This document shows positions 1 to 8,634 of a stretch of 64,000 nucleotides of DNA, in pieces. Below the pieces are notes generated by a model. The model was given only the letters and a program-made list of their open reading frames with translations, did not search any database and had not been told where the DNA came from. The stretch is from Leptospira yanagawae serovar Saopaulo str. Sao Paulo = ATCC 700523 (GTDB lineage: Bacteria; Spirochaetota; Leptospiria; Leptospirales; Leptospiraceae). The stretch's first letter is position 1. Each line of letters starts with the position of its first letter. The position numbers were made by a program, and so were the translations under genes. Location of the stretch: positions 40,912-104,911 of the forward strand of contig NZ_AOGX02000044.1 in assembly GCF_000332475.2 (NCBI RefSeq). The letters are read 5' to 3'.

Positions 1-690
1 TGGCGAATTTTGATATAAATCATCAATTTCAGTGAAACGATCCGAAAGTAATTCTTTTTCCGCAATGGAACGAATACTTTTCTTTAAGACGAATATCATC
101 CAGAAAATAAGTAATGATAATAAAAGAAAAAGACTTCCAGATACAACAATCAATCGATCATTCAATTGCTTATGGGATTGGAATGCTAGATCATCACGAG
201 TTTGTTTTTGTTTTAAAAATCGATCAAAGAAATTCCTAAACTCTGCCATTTTCTGATTCCCTTCAGCGAGAGTCTGTTTATTTGGAATTCTAAAAGGACG
301 AAGTTCAAGATAAGCCTCAAGTTGGGATAATTTTCGATGGCTCAAACGAAGTAGTTCATTTAAATTTTCTCTATCAAGCAATTCGACATTCTGTATTAGA
401 TAGGATTCGAGTGATATGAGTTCCGTTTTGGCTGTAAGGTAAGGTGATAAAAAATTTGGATCCTTTGAAAGCAAGTATCCTCTGACTCCTGTTTCCGCAT
501 CTTTTAAGTAGGATGCATACTCTTTGAGTTTGACATTCCATTCTTTTTTCTCTTCGAACGCTGTGACTTTGTTACGGTTATGGAAAACTTGATAAAAGAA
601 AAAAAATGATGAGAATATTAAAAATGATAATGTGAGCCAAAGGAACCCAAGGTAATAGGGCAGAACTTTCTTTTGATCCAAAAAATTCAT
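1..690 (-). CDS. CHASE3-domain sensor protein, N-terminal part (cut by window edge)
   Basis: The minus-strand frame opens with ATG at 690 and runs without a stop for 230 codons to the window edge. The N-terminus reads MNFLDQKKVLPYYLG and is followed by a membrane segment at about residues 14-32. A periplasmic helical region follows and contains the CHASE3 signature DAETGVRGYLLSKDPNF. A second membrane segment lies at about residues 190-207. The last visible residues (FTEIDDLYQNSP) look like the entry to a PAS domain. This layout is typical of membrane sensor histidine kinases, but the catalytic part lies outside the window, so the output domain is inferred. It sits 44 bp downstream of the hybrid kinase on the same strand and could be co-transcribed with it. 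Confidence 0.85.
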   Translation of the reverse strand, partial: MNFLDQKKVLPYYLGFLWLTLSFLIFSSFFFFYQVFHNRNKVTAFEEKKEWNVKLKEYASYLKDAETGVRGYLLSKDPNFLSPYLTAKTELISLESYLIQNVELLDRENLNELLRLSHRKLSQLEAYLELRPFRIPNKQTLAEGNQKMAEFRNFFDRFLKQKQTRDDLAFQSHKQLNDRLIVVSGSLFLLLSLLIFWMIFVLKKSIRSIAEKELLSDRFTEIDDLYQNSP

Positions 691-734
691 CTGAACTTAT
701 TGTCATATTCCAATGTAAAGAACTTGTCAATTGT

Positions 735-2660
735 TTAAAGCATAGCCTTCCATGCGGGAAAATACAAATCAAACTTTGTGCCTTTTCCTGGACTTGATTC
801 CGCAAGTATAGTTCCTCCCATTTTTACAATGATACCATAGATGATTGAAAGACCAAGACCTGTTCCTTTCCCACCCTTGGTTGTAAAAAAAGGATCAAAT
901 ATTTTATCCAAAATATCTTTTGGTATACCACTTCCATTATCTTCAAAACTCAATTTCCAATATTCAGTATTTTTCATAAACCCTATCTGAAACAAATCAG
1001 ATTTCTCGTAAGAAATCCTTTCCAATCGGATCGTGATTTTTGGGTTTGTAACTTCTTGGAGAGCGAAAATAGAATTTTCATATAGATTAGAGAGGATTTG
1101 AAATATCTGAATTGGGTCTGCTTCAATATAGGCAGGTTCTTCCCCTAAATCTGTGAATAACGAAATTTGATTTTTAGAAGCAAATCTGAATTCATTCATT
1201 ACTTGCAATAACTGTTCTTTCAGATCTAATTGATTCGATGTCGAATGATCAATTTTCGAATAAGTTAAAATTTGTTGGATCAAATTTTTTGCACGTTCCA
1301 AAGATTTAGATATCCCTTCGATTGCTGGCATCGATTTCTGAATGATGTCATTCGATTCATTTTTTGACCATTCTTGATTGAGAAATGAGATGTATGCCAT
1401 CATTGGTGTTAATAGATTATTAAAATCATGTGCAATTCCACCAGCAAAAGTTCCGAGTGCCTCCAATTTCTGAGCTTGAGCATAGGCTCTTTCTAAAACA
1501 ATTTTTTCTGTTATGTCTTTTGCTTCTAAAACAATATATAAAATTTTACCATTTGGATCATTCAGAGAATAAAAATCACAATCAAAGTATTTTTCTCTTC
1601 CATCGTTGAGTTTATAGGATACAAGAACTTCGAAGGTTTGGTTTTTTAAAGCCAACTTCATTCCATACGTTAATTTTTTAATCGAATCTTCATTAGAATC
1701 GGAAAAAATAGAACTAATCAATTCCAATCCTTGCACATCCGCTTCATTCCTTTCGAATGATAAGATTGCATTCCGATTCATCCGAATGATATGACCTTGC
1801 AAATCCAATAAAAAAATTGCTTGGGATGAATTGTTAAAAATCCCTTTAAATAACTGCTCATTCAATTGGATTGAATTTTCTAAACTCGAAAGGTCCGTGA
1901 TATCATGGATGGTACCAAAGATACGAAAACGATTTTCTTCAAATCGCTCGGCCTCTAACCATAAATTTACTTTTTTTCGACCAAACTTTGTATTTAAATG
2001 TAAAACCAATTCTTTGGATATGTTTTCATTCATTACCTGTTTCCAAATGGATTGGATTATAGATTTTTCATCATCATCAAGTAGTAACCATACCTTATCC
2101 ATTAAGGGTACTTCACTAAACTCATATCCCAAAATTCGATACAATTCTAAAGACCATAGAGTATTATTCTCAGGGAATATCACTTCAAAATGACCTAAAT
2201 GAGAAATCTTCTGAGAGCGAGTTAAAATCTCTTCACCATGAACCAACATCTCCCAGGCTTTTTTTTGGGATTGTTTGAGTCTAGCTGCTTCCAATTCACG
2301 ATTCACAACAAACGGTAGTTTAATGATTGATGATTTAGGCAAAAACTCGGAAGCACCTAAATTTAAGTATTCAGAGGCTGACTCTTCAGGTATAAATTCT
2401 GTAATAAGAATGACAGGTAAATCGGGAAAGTATTCTTTTACTCTACCGATGACATACTTACCATCAAAATCAGGTAAATAGAAGTCTGAGATAATGATAT
2501 CCCAATTGTTTTCTGAAATTTTTTTATCAAATTCCGCTTTCCATTCAACTCGTTCAGAATTAATTACAAAACCAAAATTCTGCAATACGGAAACAATTGC
2601 TTTATAAGAAGCAACTGAATCCTCTACGACAAGAATATTTAATTTTTTTTGTGAATCCAT
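735..2660 (-). CDS. Receiver-PAS-PAS-histidine kinase hybrid protein
   Basis: This 641-residue protein has no membrane segment and is probably cytoplasmic. Residues 1-125 form a response-regulator receiver domain with acidic E13/D14, phospho-acceptor D59, T87 and K109. Two PAS domains follow, at about 150-260 and 265-390. A HisKA domain carries the phospho-accepting H411 in the motif [13 protein letters not shown]. The HATPase domain has the boxes DNGSGIP, DPFFTTK and GTGLGLSI. Because the receiver is N-terminal, the protein may accept a phosphate that tunes its own kinase activity. The patatin-like gene lies 10 bp upstream and the CHASE3 sensor follows downstream. The signal sensed is not visible. 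Confidence 0.93.
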   Translation of the reverse strand: MDSQKKLNILVVEDSVASYKAIVSVLQNFGFVINSERVEWKAEFDKKISENNWDIIISDFYLPDFDGKYVIGRVKEYFPDLPVILITEFIPEESASEYLNLGASEFLPKSSIIKLPFVVNRELEAARLKQSQKKAWEMLVHGEEILTRSQKISHLGHFEVIFPENNTLWSLELYRILGYEFSEVPLMDKVWLLLDDDEKSIIQSIWKQVMNENISKELVLHLNTKFGRKKVNLWLEAERFEENRFRIFGTIHDITDLSSLENSIQLNEQLFKGIFNNSSQAIFLLDLQGHIIRMNRNAILSFERNEADVQGLELISSIFSDSNEDSIKKLTYGMKLALKNQTFEVLVSYKLNDGREKYFDCDFYSLNDPNGKILYIVLEAKDITEKIVLERAYAQAQKLEALGTFAGGIAHDFNNLLTPMMAYISFLNQEWSKNESNDIIQKSMPAIEGISKSLERAKNLIQQILTYSKIDHSTSNQLDLKEQLLQVMNEFRFASKNQISLFTDLGEEPAYIEADPIQIFQILSNLYENSIFALQEVTNPKITIRLERISYEKSDLFQIGFMKNTEYWKLSFEDNGSGIPKDILDKIFDPFFTTKGGKGTGLGLSIIYGIIVKMGGTILAESSPGKGTKFDLYFPAWKAML

Positions 2661-2670
2661 AATTCAGTAA

Positions 2671-3534
2671 TTAATTAAACATACCAAAAATAGGTAACTC
2701 CATCTCACCTAAAATTTCTGCTTTGTTTTTGTAAGCAGTCCCTCTCCCTTCAGCCAAAGCAAATTTCCCATTGGAAAAATCATTTGGTGATAGATATGGT
2801 GTATTGGTTTCAAGACGAATTAATTTTTTACCTTTCTCTTTAGCTAAAAGAGTTTTTAAATCTTCAGTTTCCGATTCAATGATCTGAACCGAGGCATCTA
2901 ACGCTCGTTTTAAAATGTTTTTACTAACAGGCCGATTGTTATTGATTTGATGAATGACGATGCGATCAATACTAGGATCCAAAATGAGTTCTTTGATCGG
3001 TTCCCCATCTCCGATACCACCATCCAAAAATTCCTGGCCTTGAAACTCTTGCACTTCATACAAAAAAGGAAATGCAATCGAAGCCATAACGGCATCCAAC
3101 ACATTACCTTCTGTTATCAATTCGCGTTTATTCTTTGATAAATTTGAAACGGCAATTCCCAGTTTGATTGGTAATTCTGAAAATTTTTTGTTTCCTAAGT
3201 AGGGATATAAAATTTTACGAGTCGCTTGACCAGTGAGAACACCACTTGAACGATTCCATCCTTTTTTTAAGAACCGACCAAGTAATGTTAAGGAATTACC
3301 TTCCCAAAAATCCTTTTTTTTAAGCCTTAAAACAACCGACTCAAATTCCAACATTTCCTTTCCTGTGGCATACAGAGCGCCTATCATCGCCCCCGAACTT
3401 GAACCAGTTACGATTGCAGGTTTGAATCCAATTTCTTGTAATCCTCTCACAAAACCTGTGTGAGCAAAAAATCCAAAAAAGGCAGATTTTAAACATAACG
3501 CGGAGTATTTTTTCGGAAAGATAAGTTCAATCAT
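2671..3534 (-). CDS. Patatin-like phospholipase family protein
   Basis: This 287-residue protein has the patatin Ser-Asp dyad. The nucleophile elbow GSSSG contains S46, and the DGG motif contains D171. No signal peptide is evident, so it probably acts as a cytoplasmic lipid acyl hydrolase, as in many bacterial patatins. The glycine-rich oxyanion segment before the elbow is less canonical (SAFFGFFAHTGFVRGL). Its stop lies 10 bp before the start of the receiver-kinase hybrid, so the two genes are likely co-transcribed. It lies 24 bp downstream of the P-type ATPase gene on the same strand. The substrate cannot be told from the sequence. Confidence 0.88.
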   Translation of the reverse strand: MIELIFPKKYSALCLKSAFFGFFAHTGFVRGLQEIGFKPAIVTGSSSGAMIGALYATGKEMLEFESVVLRLKKKDFWEGNSLTLLGRFLKKGWNRSSGVLTGQATRKILYPYLGNKKFSELPIKLGIAVSNLSKNKRELITEGNVLDAVMASIAFPFLYEVQEFQGQEFLDGGIGDGEPIKELILDPSIDRIVIHQINNNRPVSKNILKRALDASVQIIESETEDLKTLLAKEKGKKLIRLETNTPYLSPNDFSNGKFALAEGRGTAYKNKAEILGEMELPIFGMFN

Positions 3535-3558
3535 AAAGATGAATTAGTTTTAACCTTT

Positions 3559-6072
3559 TTATGTATTTCGTATCAATTTGGCAATGGTAACTTTTGTCAT
3601 ATCGTAGAACAATACTCCTATAAAAGCAACAAGTATCGCTACTGAAAATTGTAGAAAATTAAGAGGGACAAACCTAAATAACGCATTCATACCCGGTAGA
3701 TAAATTGACGCAAGCAATACACCAACGGTGAAAAAAAATACAATATAAATCATCGAGTTTTTGATTCGCATGCGACTCCACATGGATTCATGTAACGAAC
3801 GATTCGCCAAAATTAAAAATAAATTTGAGAAAACCAATGATACAAACGTTGCGGTACTCACAACTTGGCCGATTCCTTCTTCATTCAAATAAAATTGTGT
3901 GATCCAATAGGTTGCCACGACGGAAAACAAAGAATAAAATCCCTGAATCAAAGAATTGATAAACAATTCTTTATCTAACAAGGGCTCTTCTGACGGCCTT
4001 GGTTTTCGATTCATCAAATCAAATTCGGCTGCTTCCTTTTCAAACACAATCGTACAAGTGGGATCAATGACCATTTCCATAAAAACAATATGGATTGCAG
4101 AAAGAACAACAATTGGCCAGCCAAATAATATTGGTAAAAAAGTAATACCTACAATTGGAATATGGACTCCAATTAAATATCCAAGAGCTTTTTTTAGATT
4201 GTCAAAAATTTGTCTACCAATTCTAACTGAATCTAAAATTGAAGAAAAAGAATCATCTAACAATACTATGTCGGCAGCCTCTCTTGCTACATCAGTTCCC
4301 CTTTCTCCCATAGCAACTCCGATGTTGGCAGTTCTAAGAGCAGGTGCATCATTGACCCCATCACCAGTCATGGCAACGATTTCCCCTTCAGATTTTAAAA
4401 TTCGTACCAATTTCCATTTGTCATCAGGACTGACCCTTGAAAAAACATTACAGGTTTTTACAACAGAACGCAAATTTTCTTCAGGTAAATTTGCCAATTC
4501 TTTCCCTGTCAAAACTGTATCCGCATTCTCTAATCCAATTTGTTTTGCAATGTTTTTCGCTGTCTCAGGATAATCACCCGTAATCATGATCACACGGATA
4601 CCTGAATGGTATGCTGTTTTTACAGCTTCTGGTACAATCTCTCGGATTGGATCTAAAAAGGAAAGTAGGCCATACAACTTGTACCTTACAGAATTTCGAT
4701 TCTCAGGAATTTCTTTTGAGGGAACCTCAGATTTCGCAACTGCTAAAACTCGATAACCTTCCATTGCAAGTTCATTTGTTTTATTAGTCCAAAGTTCTAT
4801 TTCAGATTCATTCAAGTTACATAATTTAAAAATAGCTTCAGGAGAACCTTTTGCATAACAAACAAAACCATTAATCTCTTCTAATACACGTACCATGGTC
4901 AGTTCATTTGGTGTTAATGGAAATTCTTTAGTTGAAAGGAGAGAAAAATCTCCCGATTGGTGAAATGATTCCATAGTATAAGAAATTGCACTGTCCATAG
5001 GATCAAAACTTGGATGTTTTGAAGCAAAGAATGCAATTTGTAAAATATGTTTAGACTCAATAGAAACTTCCTTTAGGCCATCCAAATTTTCAACTTTATC
5101 AGCTGTTGTAATTTTCCCAAGTTTCATTTTGTTTTGTGTGATTGTTCCAGTTTTGTCCGAACATAAAACAGTTGCCGCACCAAGAGTTTCAATGATTGAG
5201 GAACGTCTCACCAATACATTTTTCGTACTCAAACGATAAGCGCCTAACGCAAAAAAAATTGTCATCACCAATGGTAATTCTTCTGGCATTAGTCCGATTG
5301 CCAATGTCAAACCAGACAACAATCCTTGTAACCATTCTGATTTGATAAAACCAAAATAAAGAGCAAGTAGTATACAAAGGCTAGTAGCAACTAAAAATAG
5401 ATTACGAACCAACCGTGTTACTTCAATCTCCAATAAAGTTTTACCAACCGATTCATCTGCAATTTTAAGACCAATTTTACCAATTTCAGTATGATTTCCT
5501 ACGGAAGTAACACGACAAACTCCTTCACCTCCAACTACCAAAGCTCCACAATATACAAACTGACCTGAAGTTTTATTCACCGGTATCGATTCACCAGTTA
5601 ACAATGACTCGTCGCAAGTAAACAAACGATCCGAAAGCAATTCCGCATCTGCAGGAATCCTATCCCCTTCGTTTAAAATCAATAAATCTCCGTAAACAAC
5701 ATCTTTTCCTTCAATTCGAATGATTTGGCCATCCCGAATGACGTTTGTCCTTGGACTCGCCAAAGACCTTAGAGCAGAAATTGCAGTTTCAGTTTTCTTC
5801 TCTTGGTAAAATGTAATACAAATAATTCCAATCACAGAGCCTAACAACAACAAGGCTTCATTTCGATCACCTAAAAGTAAGTAGACAATACTAATGGAAA
5901 TGAGAAGCAAAATCATTGGTTCCATCACGACTCCCAATAACATTCTAAAAAATCCGTTTTTTTTGTTTGTATTGATTTCGTTTGATCCGTAGACTGAACG
6001 GTTCTTTTTTACTGTTTCTTGGGTTAAACCCATAGAGATGTATTCAGAAATTTGTTTTGGAATTGCTTGCAT
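3559..6072 (-). CDS. Cation-transporting P-type ATPase
   Basis: This 837-residue inner-membrane pump has all core P-type motifs. TGES (actuator domain) lies at 159-162. The phosphorylation site CSDKTGTITQNKM has D306. MTGDGVNDAPAL is the hinge motif. Hydrophobic segments lie at about 48-68, 75-92, 225-245 and 250-275, with more in the C-terminal third. The transmembrane-4 signature is MPEELPL, resembling P2-type (Ca2+-like) ATPases that carry PEE(F/L)P instead of the SERCA PEGLP. A cation ATPase N-terminal domain and a C-terminal transport domain are present. The transported ion is uncertain, with Ca2+ or Mg2+ as candidates. It is divergent to the C69 hydrolase gene across 52 bp. Confidence 0.93.
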   Translation of the reverse strand: MQAIPKQISEYISMGLTQETVKKNRSVYGSNEINTNKKNGFFRMLLGVVMEPMILLLISISIVYLLLGDRNEALLLLGSVIGIICITFYQEKKTETAISALRSLASPRTNVIRDGQIIRIEGKDVVYGDLLILNEGDRIPADAELLSDRLFTCDESLLTGESIPVNKTSGQFVYCGALVVGGEGVCRVTSVGNHTEIGKIGLKIADESVGKTLLEIEVTRLVRNLFLVATSLCILLALYFGFIKSEWLQGLLSGLTLAIGLMPEELPLVMTIFFALGAYRLSTKNVLVRRSSIIETLGAATVLCSDKTGTITQNKMKLGKITTADKVENLDGLKEVSIESKHILQIAFFASKHPSFDPMDSAISYTMESFHQSGDFSLLSTKEFPLTPNELTMVRVLEEINGFVCYAKGSPEAIFKLCNLNESEIELWTNKTNELAMEGYRVLAVAKSEVPSKEIPENRNSVRYKLYGLLSFLDPIREIVPEAVKTAYHSGIRVIMITGDYPETAKNIAKQIGLENADTVLTGKELANLPEENLRSVVKTCNVFSRVSPDDKWKLVRILKSEGEIVAMTGDGVNDAPALRTANIGVAMGERGTDVAREAADIVLLDDSFSSILDSVRIGRQIFDNLKKALGYLIGVHIPIVGITFLPILFGWPIVVLSAIHIVFMEMVIDPTCTIVFEKEAAEFDLMNRKPRPSEEPLLDKELFINSLIQGFYSLFSVVATYWITQFYLNEEGIGQVVSTATFVSLVFSNLFLILANRSLHESMWSRMRIKNSMIYIVFFFTVGVLLASIYLPGMNALFRFVPLNFLQFSVAILVAFIGVLFYDMTKVTIAKLIRNT

Positions 6073-6124
6073 ATTTATTGGATTTTCGAATTGAAAAATT
6101 TTGTTTCTAGATTAACATTCTAGA

Positions 6125-7468
6125 ATGTGCGACACATCCCTTGCCACTGAAAAATTCACAAAAACGCAAAAAAGAATTTTTGCAAAAAATTCTGATCGGG
6201 AACCCAATGAAGCCCAATCGATCCTTCACCTCCCACGTAAGGAATACCCACCAAATACAAAACTTAAAACTACTTTTATAGAAATCCCACAAACTTCCGT
6301 TACATTTGAAGTTTTTTTATCAAAACCATTCCATATGTGGGGAGCCGAAATGGGGGTGAATGAATTTGGAGTTTGTATAGGAAACGAGGCTGTATTTACA
6401 AATCTAAATATCAAAAAAAAGAATGATGGTTTAACTGGAATGGATTTATTGCGGTTGGCCTTAGAACGATGTAAAACTGCAAAAGATGCCTTATCATTAA
6501 TAACCGAACTTCTGGAACAATACGGGCAGGACGCCTGTGGTGGATACAAAAACCAATCCTTTTACTACCATAATAGTTTTATCATAGCTGATCGGACAGA
6601 TGGTTATGTTTTAGAAACAGCAGACAAATATTGGGTTTCTAAAAAAATCGATACATTCTATGCCATCTCCAATGGATTAACAATTGAATCCGATTTTGAT
6701 GGTATCTCATCCGCATTATCAGAAAAAATAAAATCAATGAATCATTTTTCATTTAAAAAACAATTTAGCGATTCATTTTACACTTACATGAGCCATTGTT
6801 CAGACAGAAGGTCACTGCATAAGAAAACAGCAGAATCTTTACAGAATATTCATTCTGAATATCATACAAAACTAGCGATGGAAACCTTAAAAACTCATGA
6901 AATCCAAATTGATGATTTCGAACCTTGCAATGGTTCGATGAAATCTCTTTGTTTGCATGCAACAGGCCCAACAACACCAAATCAAACCAACGGTAGTTTG
7001 ATAGTCGAGTGGGATACTTCAGAAACAAACCAGGATCCTTTACGAGTTTATTATACAGGAACGTCCACACCCTGTCTTAGTTTATTCAAACCTTTCTTTT
7101 TTGGGACAAAAAACTTTATAAGTGCATCAAGTTTAGATTCAAGTGGAACGTATGCAGACACCTTATGGTGGTTACATGAATCAGTTGCAAGGAAAAGTAA
7201 TTTTGATTATCAAGGTGTAAGATCGTTATTGGTTCCTAGTTTGATTGGATTACAAGATTCCATCATGAATATCACCAAAGAATCAATTCCATCAGCTAAA
7301 AAAGAAGAAATTCAGTGGAGGTTTTTAAAAGACCATGTCAATGTTCTTAAAAAAATCGATGATGAATTGTTACATTCCAATATTGGTAAAAGTCGTTGGC
7401 AAAACCCTATATTTCAATTGTATTGGAATGGACAAAATAAAAACTTAGGTTTCCGTTTCTCCAATTAA
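6125..7468 (+). CDS. C69 family (secernin-like) Ntn hydrolase
   Basis: This 447-residue protein begins MCDTSLATEKF and contains the block FAKNSDREPNEAQ. Both are hallmarks of peptidase family C69/secernins, where removal of Met exposes Cys2 as the N-terminal nucleophile. The segment MWGAEMGVNEFGVCIGNEAVF matches the family core. No signal peptide is present, because Cys2 must be near the N-terminus. Likely activity is a cytoplasmic dipeptidase or another amide-bond hydrolase, and the substrate is not known. The gene stands alone on the plus strand. Its last 24 bp overlap the convergent end of the glycerate kinase gene. Confidence 0.85.
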   Translation: MCDTSLATEKFTKTQKRIFAKNSDREPNEAQSILHLPRKEYPPNTKLKTTFIEIPQTSVTFEVFLSKPFHMWGAEMGVNEFGVCIGNEAVFTNLNIKKKNDGLTGMDLLRLALERCKTAKDALSLITELLEQYGQDACGGYKNQSFYYHNSFIIADRTDGYVLETADKYWVSKKIDTFYAISNGLTIESDFDGISSALSEKIKSMNHFSFKKQFSDSFYTYMSHCSDRRSLHKKTAESLQNIHSEYHTKLAMETLKTHEIQIDDFEPCNGSMKSLCLHATGPTTPNQTNGSLIVEWDTSETNQDPLRVYYTGTSTPCLSLFKPFFFGTKNFISASSLDSSGTYADTLWWLHESVARKSNFDYQGVRSLLVPSLIGLQDSIMNITKESIPSAKKEEIQWRFLKDHVNVLKKIDDELLHSNIGKSRWQNPIFQLYWNGQNKNLGFRFSN

Positions 7469-8632
7469 TAAAATCAAAATATCATTCACATTCGTTCCCG
7501 TTGGACCTGTATCCAATGTGGAACCAATATCTTTTAAAATTGGATAGGAATTTGAGTTGGATAGTTCTTTTAATGGGTCCCATCCTTTTTGTATCATCAT
7601 AAAATACGAATCCTGATCCACTACCCCACCTGCAGAATCAGTTGGCCCATCAGTTCCGTCAGTTCCTCCCGATAAAAATACCCAACAACGATTTGTTTTG
7701 TATTTTTCTAATAATATGGAAACTCGAAGAGCAGTTTCCATATTACGGCCACCTTTCCCATTTCCATTAACAGGGCAGACCAATTCTCCACCTAACAATA
7801 TCATTTGTTTTCCTGGATATTCGATAGCGTTTAAAAATTCTTTTTCGATTAAAACTGAGGTATTTTCACTTGATTCCGCCCAAGTGAATGAAAGACATTT
7901 TGTCGAATAACCGTTTGATTTTGCTTCATACAAAATTTTTTCAATGGAATTGGTCAAATTCCCTAAAAGGAAATAATTAGGACTAGGATAGGTTGGACCA
8001 GAAGCAATCAAATTGGGATCATCACCTAATACATCTGAGATGGCAAACGTAAAAACTTCCAAATTTTCATTTAAGAGATTTAAGAGTTTTCCTGCTTTGA
8101 CTTGAGAATACTTCTTTCGTTCCGAATTGAGTTCTTGGATGGAAATTCCTTTTTTTAATAAGGAAAACTGGATTTCCCTTAATTCTTGAAGTGTGACACC
8201 GTCCATTGGAATTTCAAATAAACTGGAACCACCACCCGATAACAAAACAACCAATCGATCAGATTCACCTAATGTTTTTAACTCTTTTACAATTTCGATT
8301 GCATGTTGGATGGAGTTTGCATCAGGAACCGGATGTGCTGACTCTCTAAAATGCCAAATGGTACTTGATTCCTTTGCTTTTTCCTTTTCTGGTATATGGC
8401 CATATTTTGTTAGGATCCAACCTTCCTTGACTTTTATATCAGAATGAAAAGCCATTGCCATCGAATACGCAGCTTTGCCTAATGCAAACACGTAAAGATT
8501 TTTGTTTGGATCCTTTAACTTCTGTAAGAGCTCAGGATTTTTATTCCAAAATTCAGGGAAAAAGTGAAATGGGTTTGCTGCACTGATCCCTAGTTGGAAT
8601 AAGTTTTGGATCTCAGACCTCAGCGAACTCAA
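7445..8632 (-). CDS. Glycerate kinase, MOFRL family
   Basis: This 395-residue protein matches the DUF4147/MOFRL glycerate 2-kinase family, often annotated as hydroxypyruvate reductase TtuD or GckA. Recognisable blocks are YVFALGKAAYSMA, VLLSGGGSSLFEIP, ISDVLGDDPNLIASGPT and the C-terminal MOFRL region LSGGTDGTDGPTDSAGG. The predicted reaction is ATP plus D-glycerate to 2-phosphoglycerate, feeding glycolysis or serine-linked carbon flow. The start is TTG at 8632, two bases after the stop of the upstream redox gene, with an AAGGA ribosome site inside that gene's 3' end. This indicates translational coupling as the last gene of a four-gene operon. Confidence 0.88.
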   Translation of the reverse strand: MSSLRSEIQNLFQLGISAANPFHFFPEFWNKNPELLQKLKDPNKNLYVFALGKAAYSMAMAFHSDIKVKEGWILTKYGHIPEKEKAKESSTIWHFRESAHPVPDANSIQHAIEIVKELKTLGESDRLVVLLSGGGSSLFEIPMDGVTLQELREIQFSLLKKGISIQELNSERKKYSQVKAGKLLNLLNENLEVFTFAISDVLGDDPNLIASGPTYPSPNYFLLGNLTNSIEKILYEAKSNGYSTKCLSFTWAESSENTSVLIEKEFLNAIEYPGKQMILLGGELVCPVNGNGKGGRNMETALRVSILLEKYKTNRCWVFLSGGTDGTDGPTDSAGGVVDQDSYFMMIQKGWDPLKELSNSNSYPILKDIGSTLDTGPTGTNVNDILILLIGETET

Positions 8633-8634
8633 TT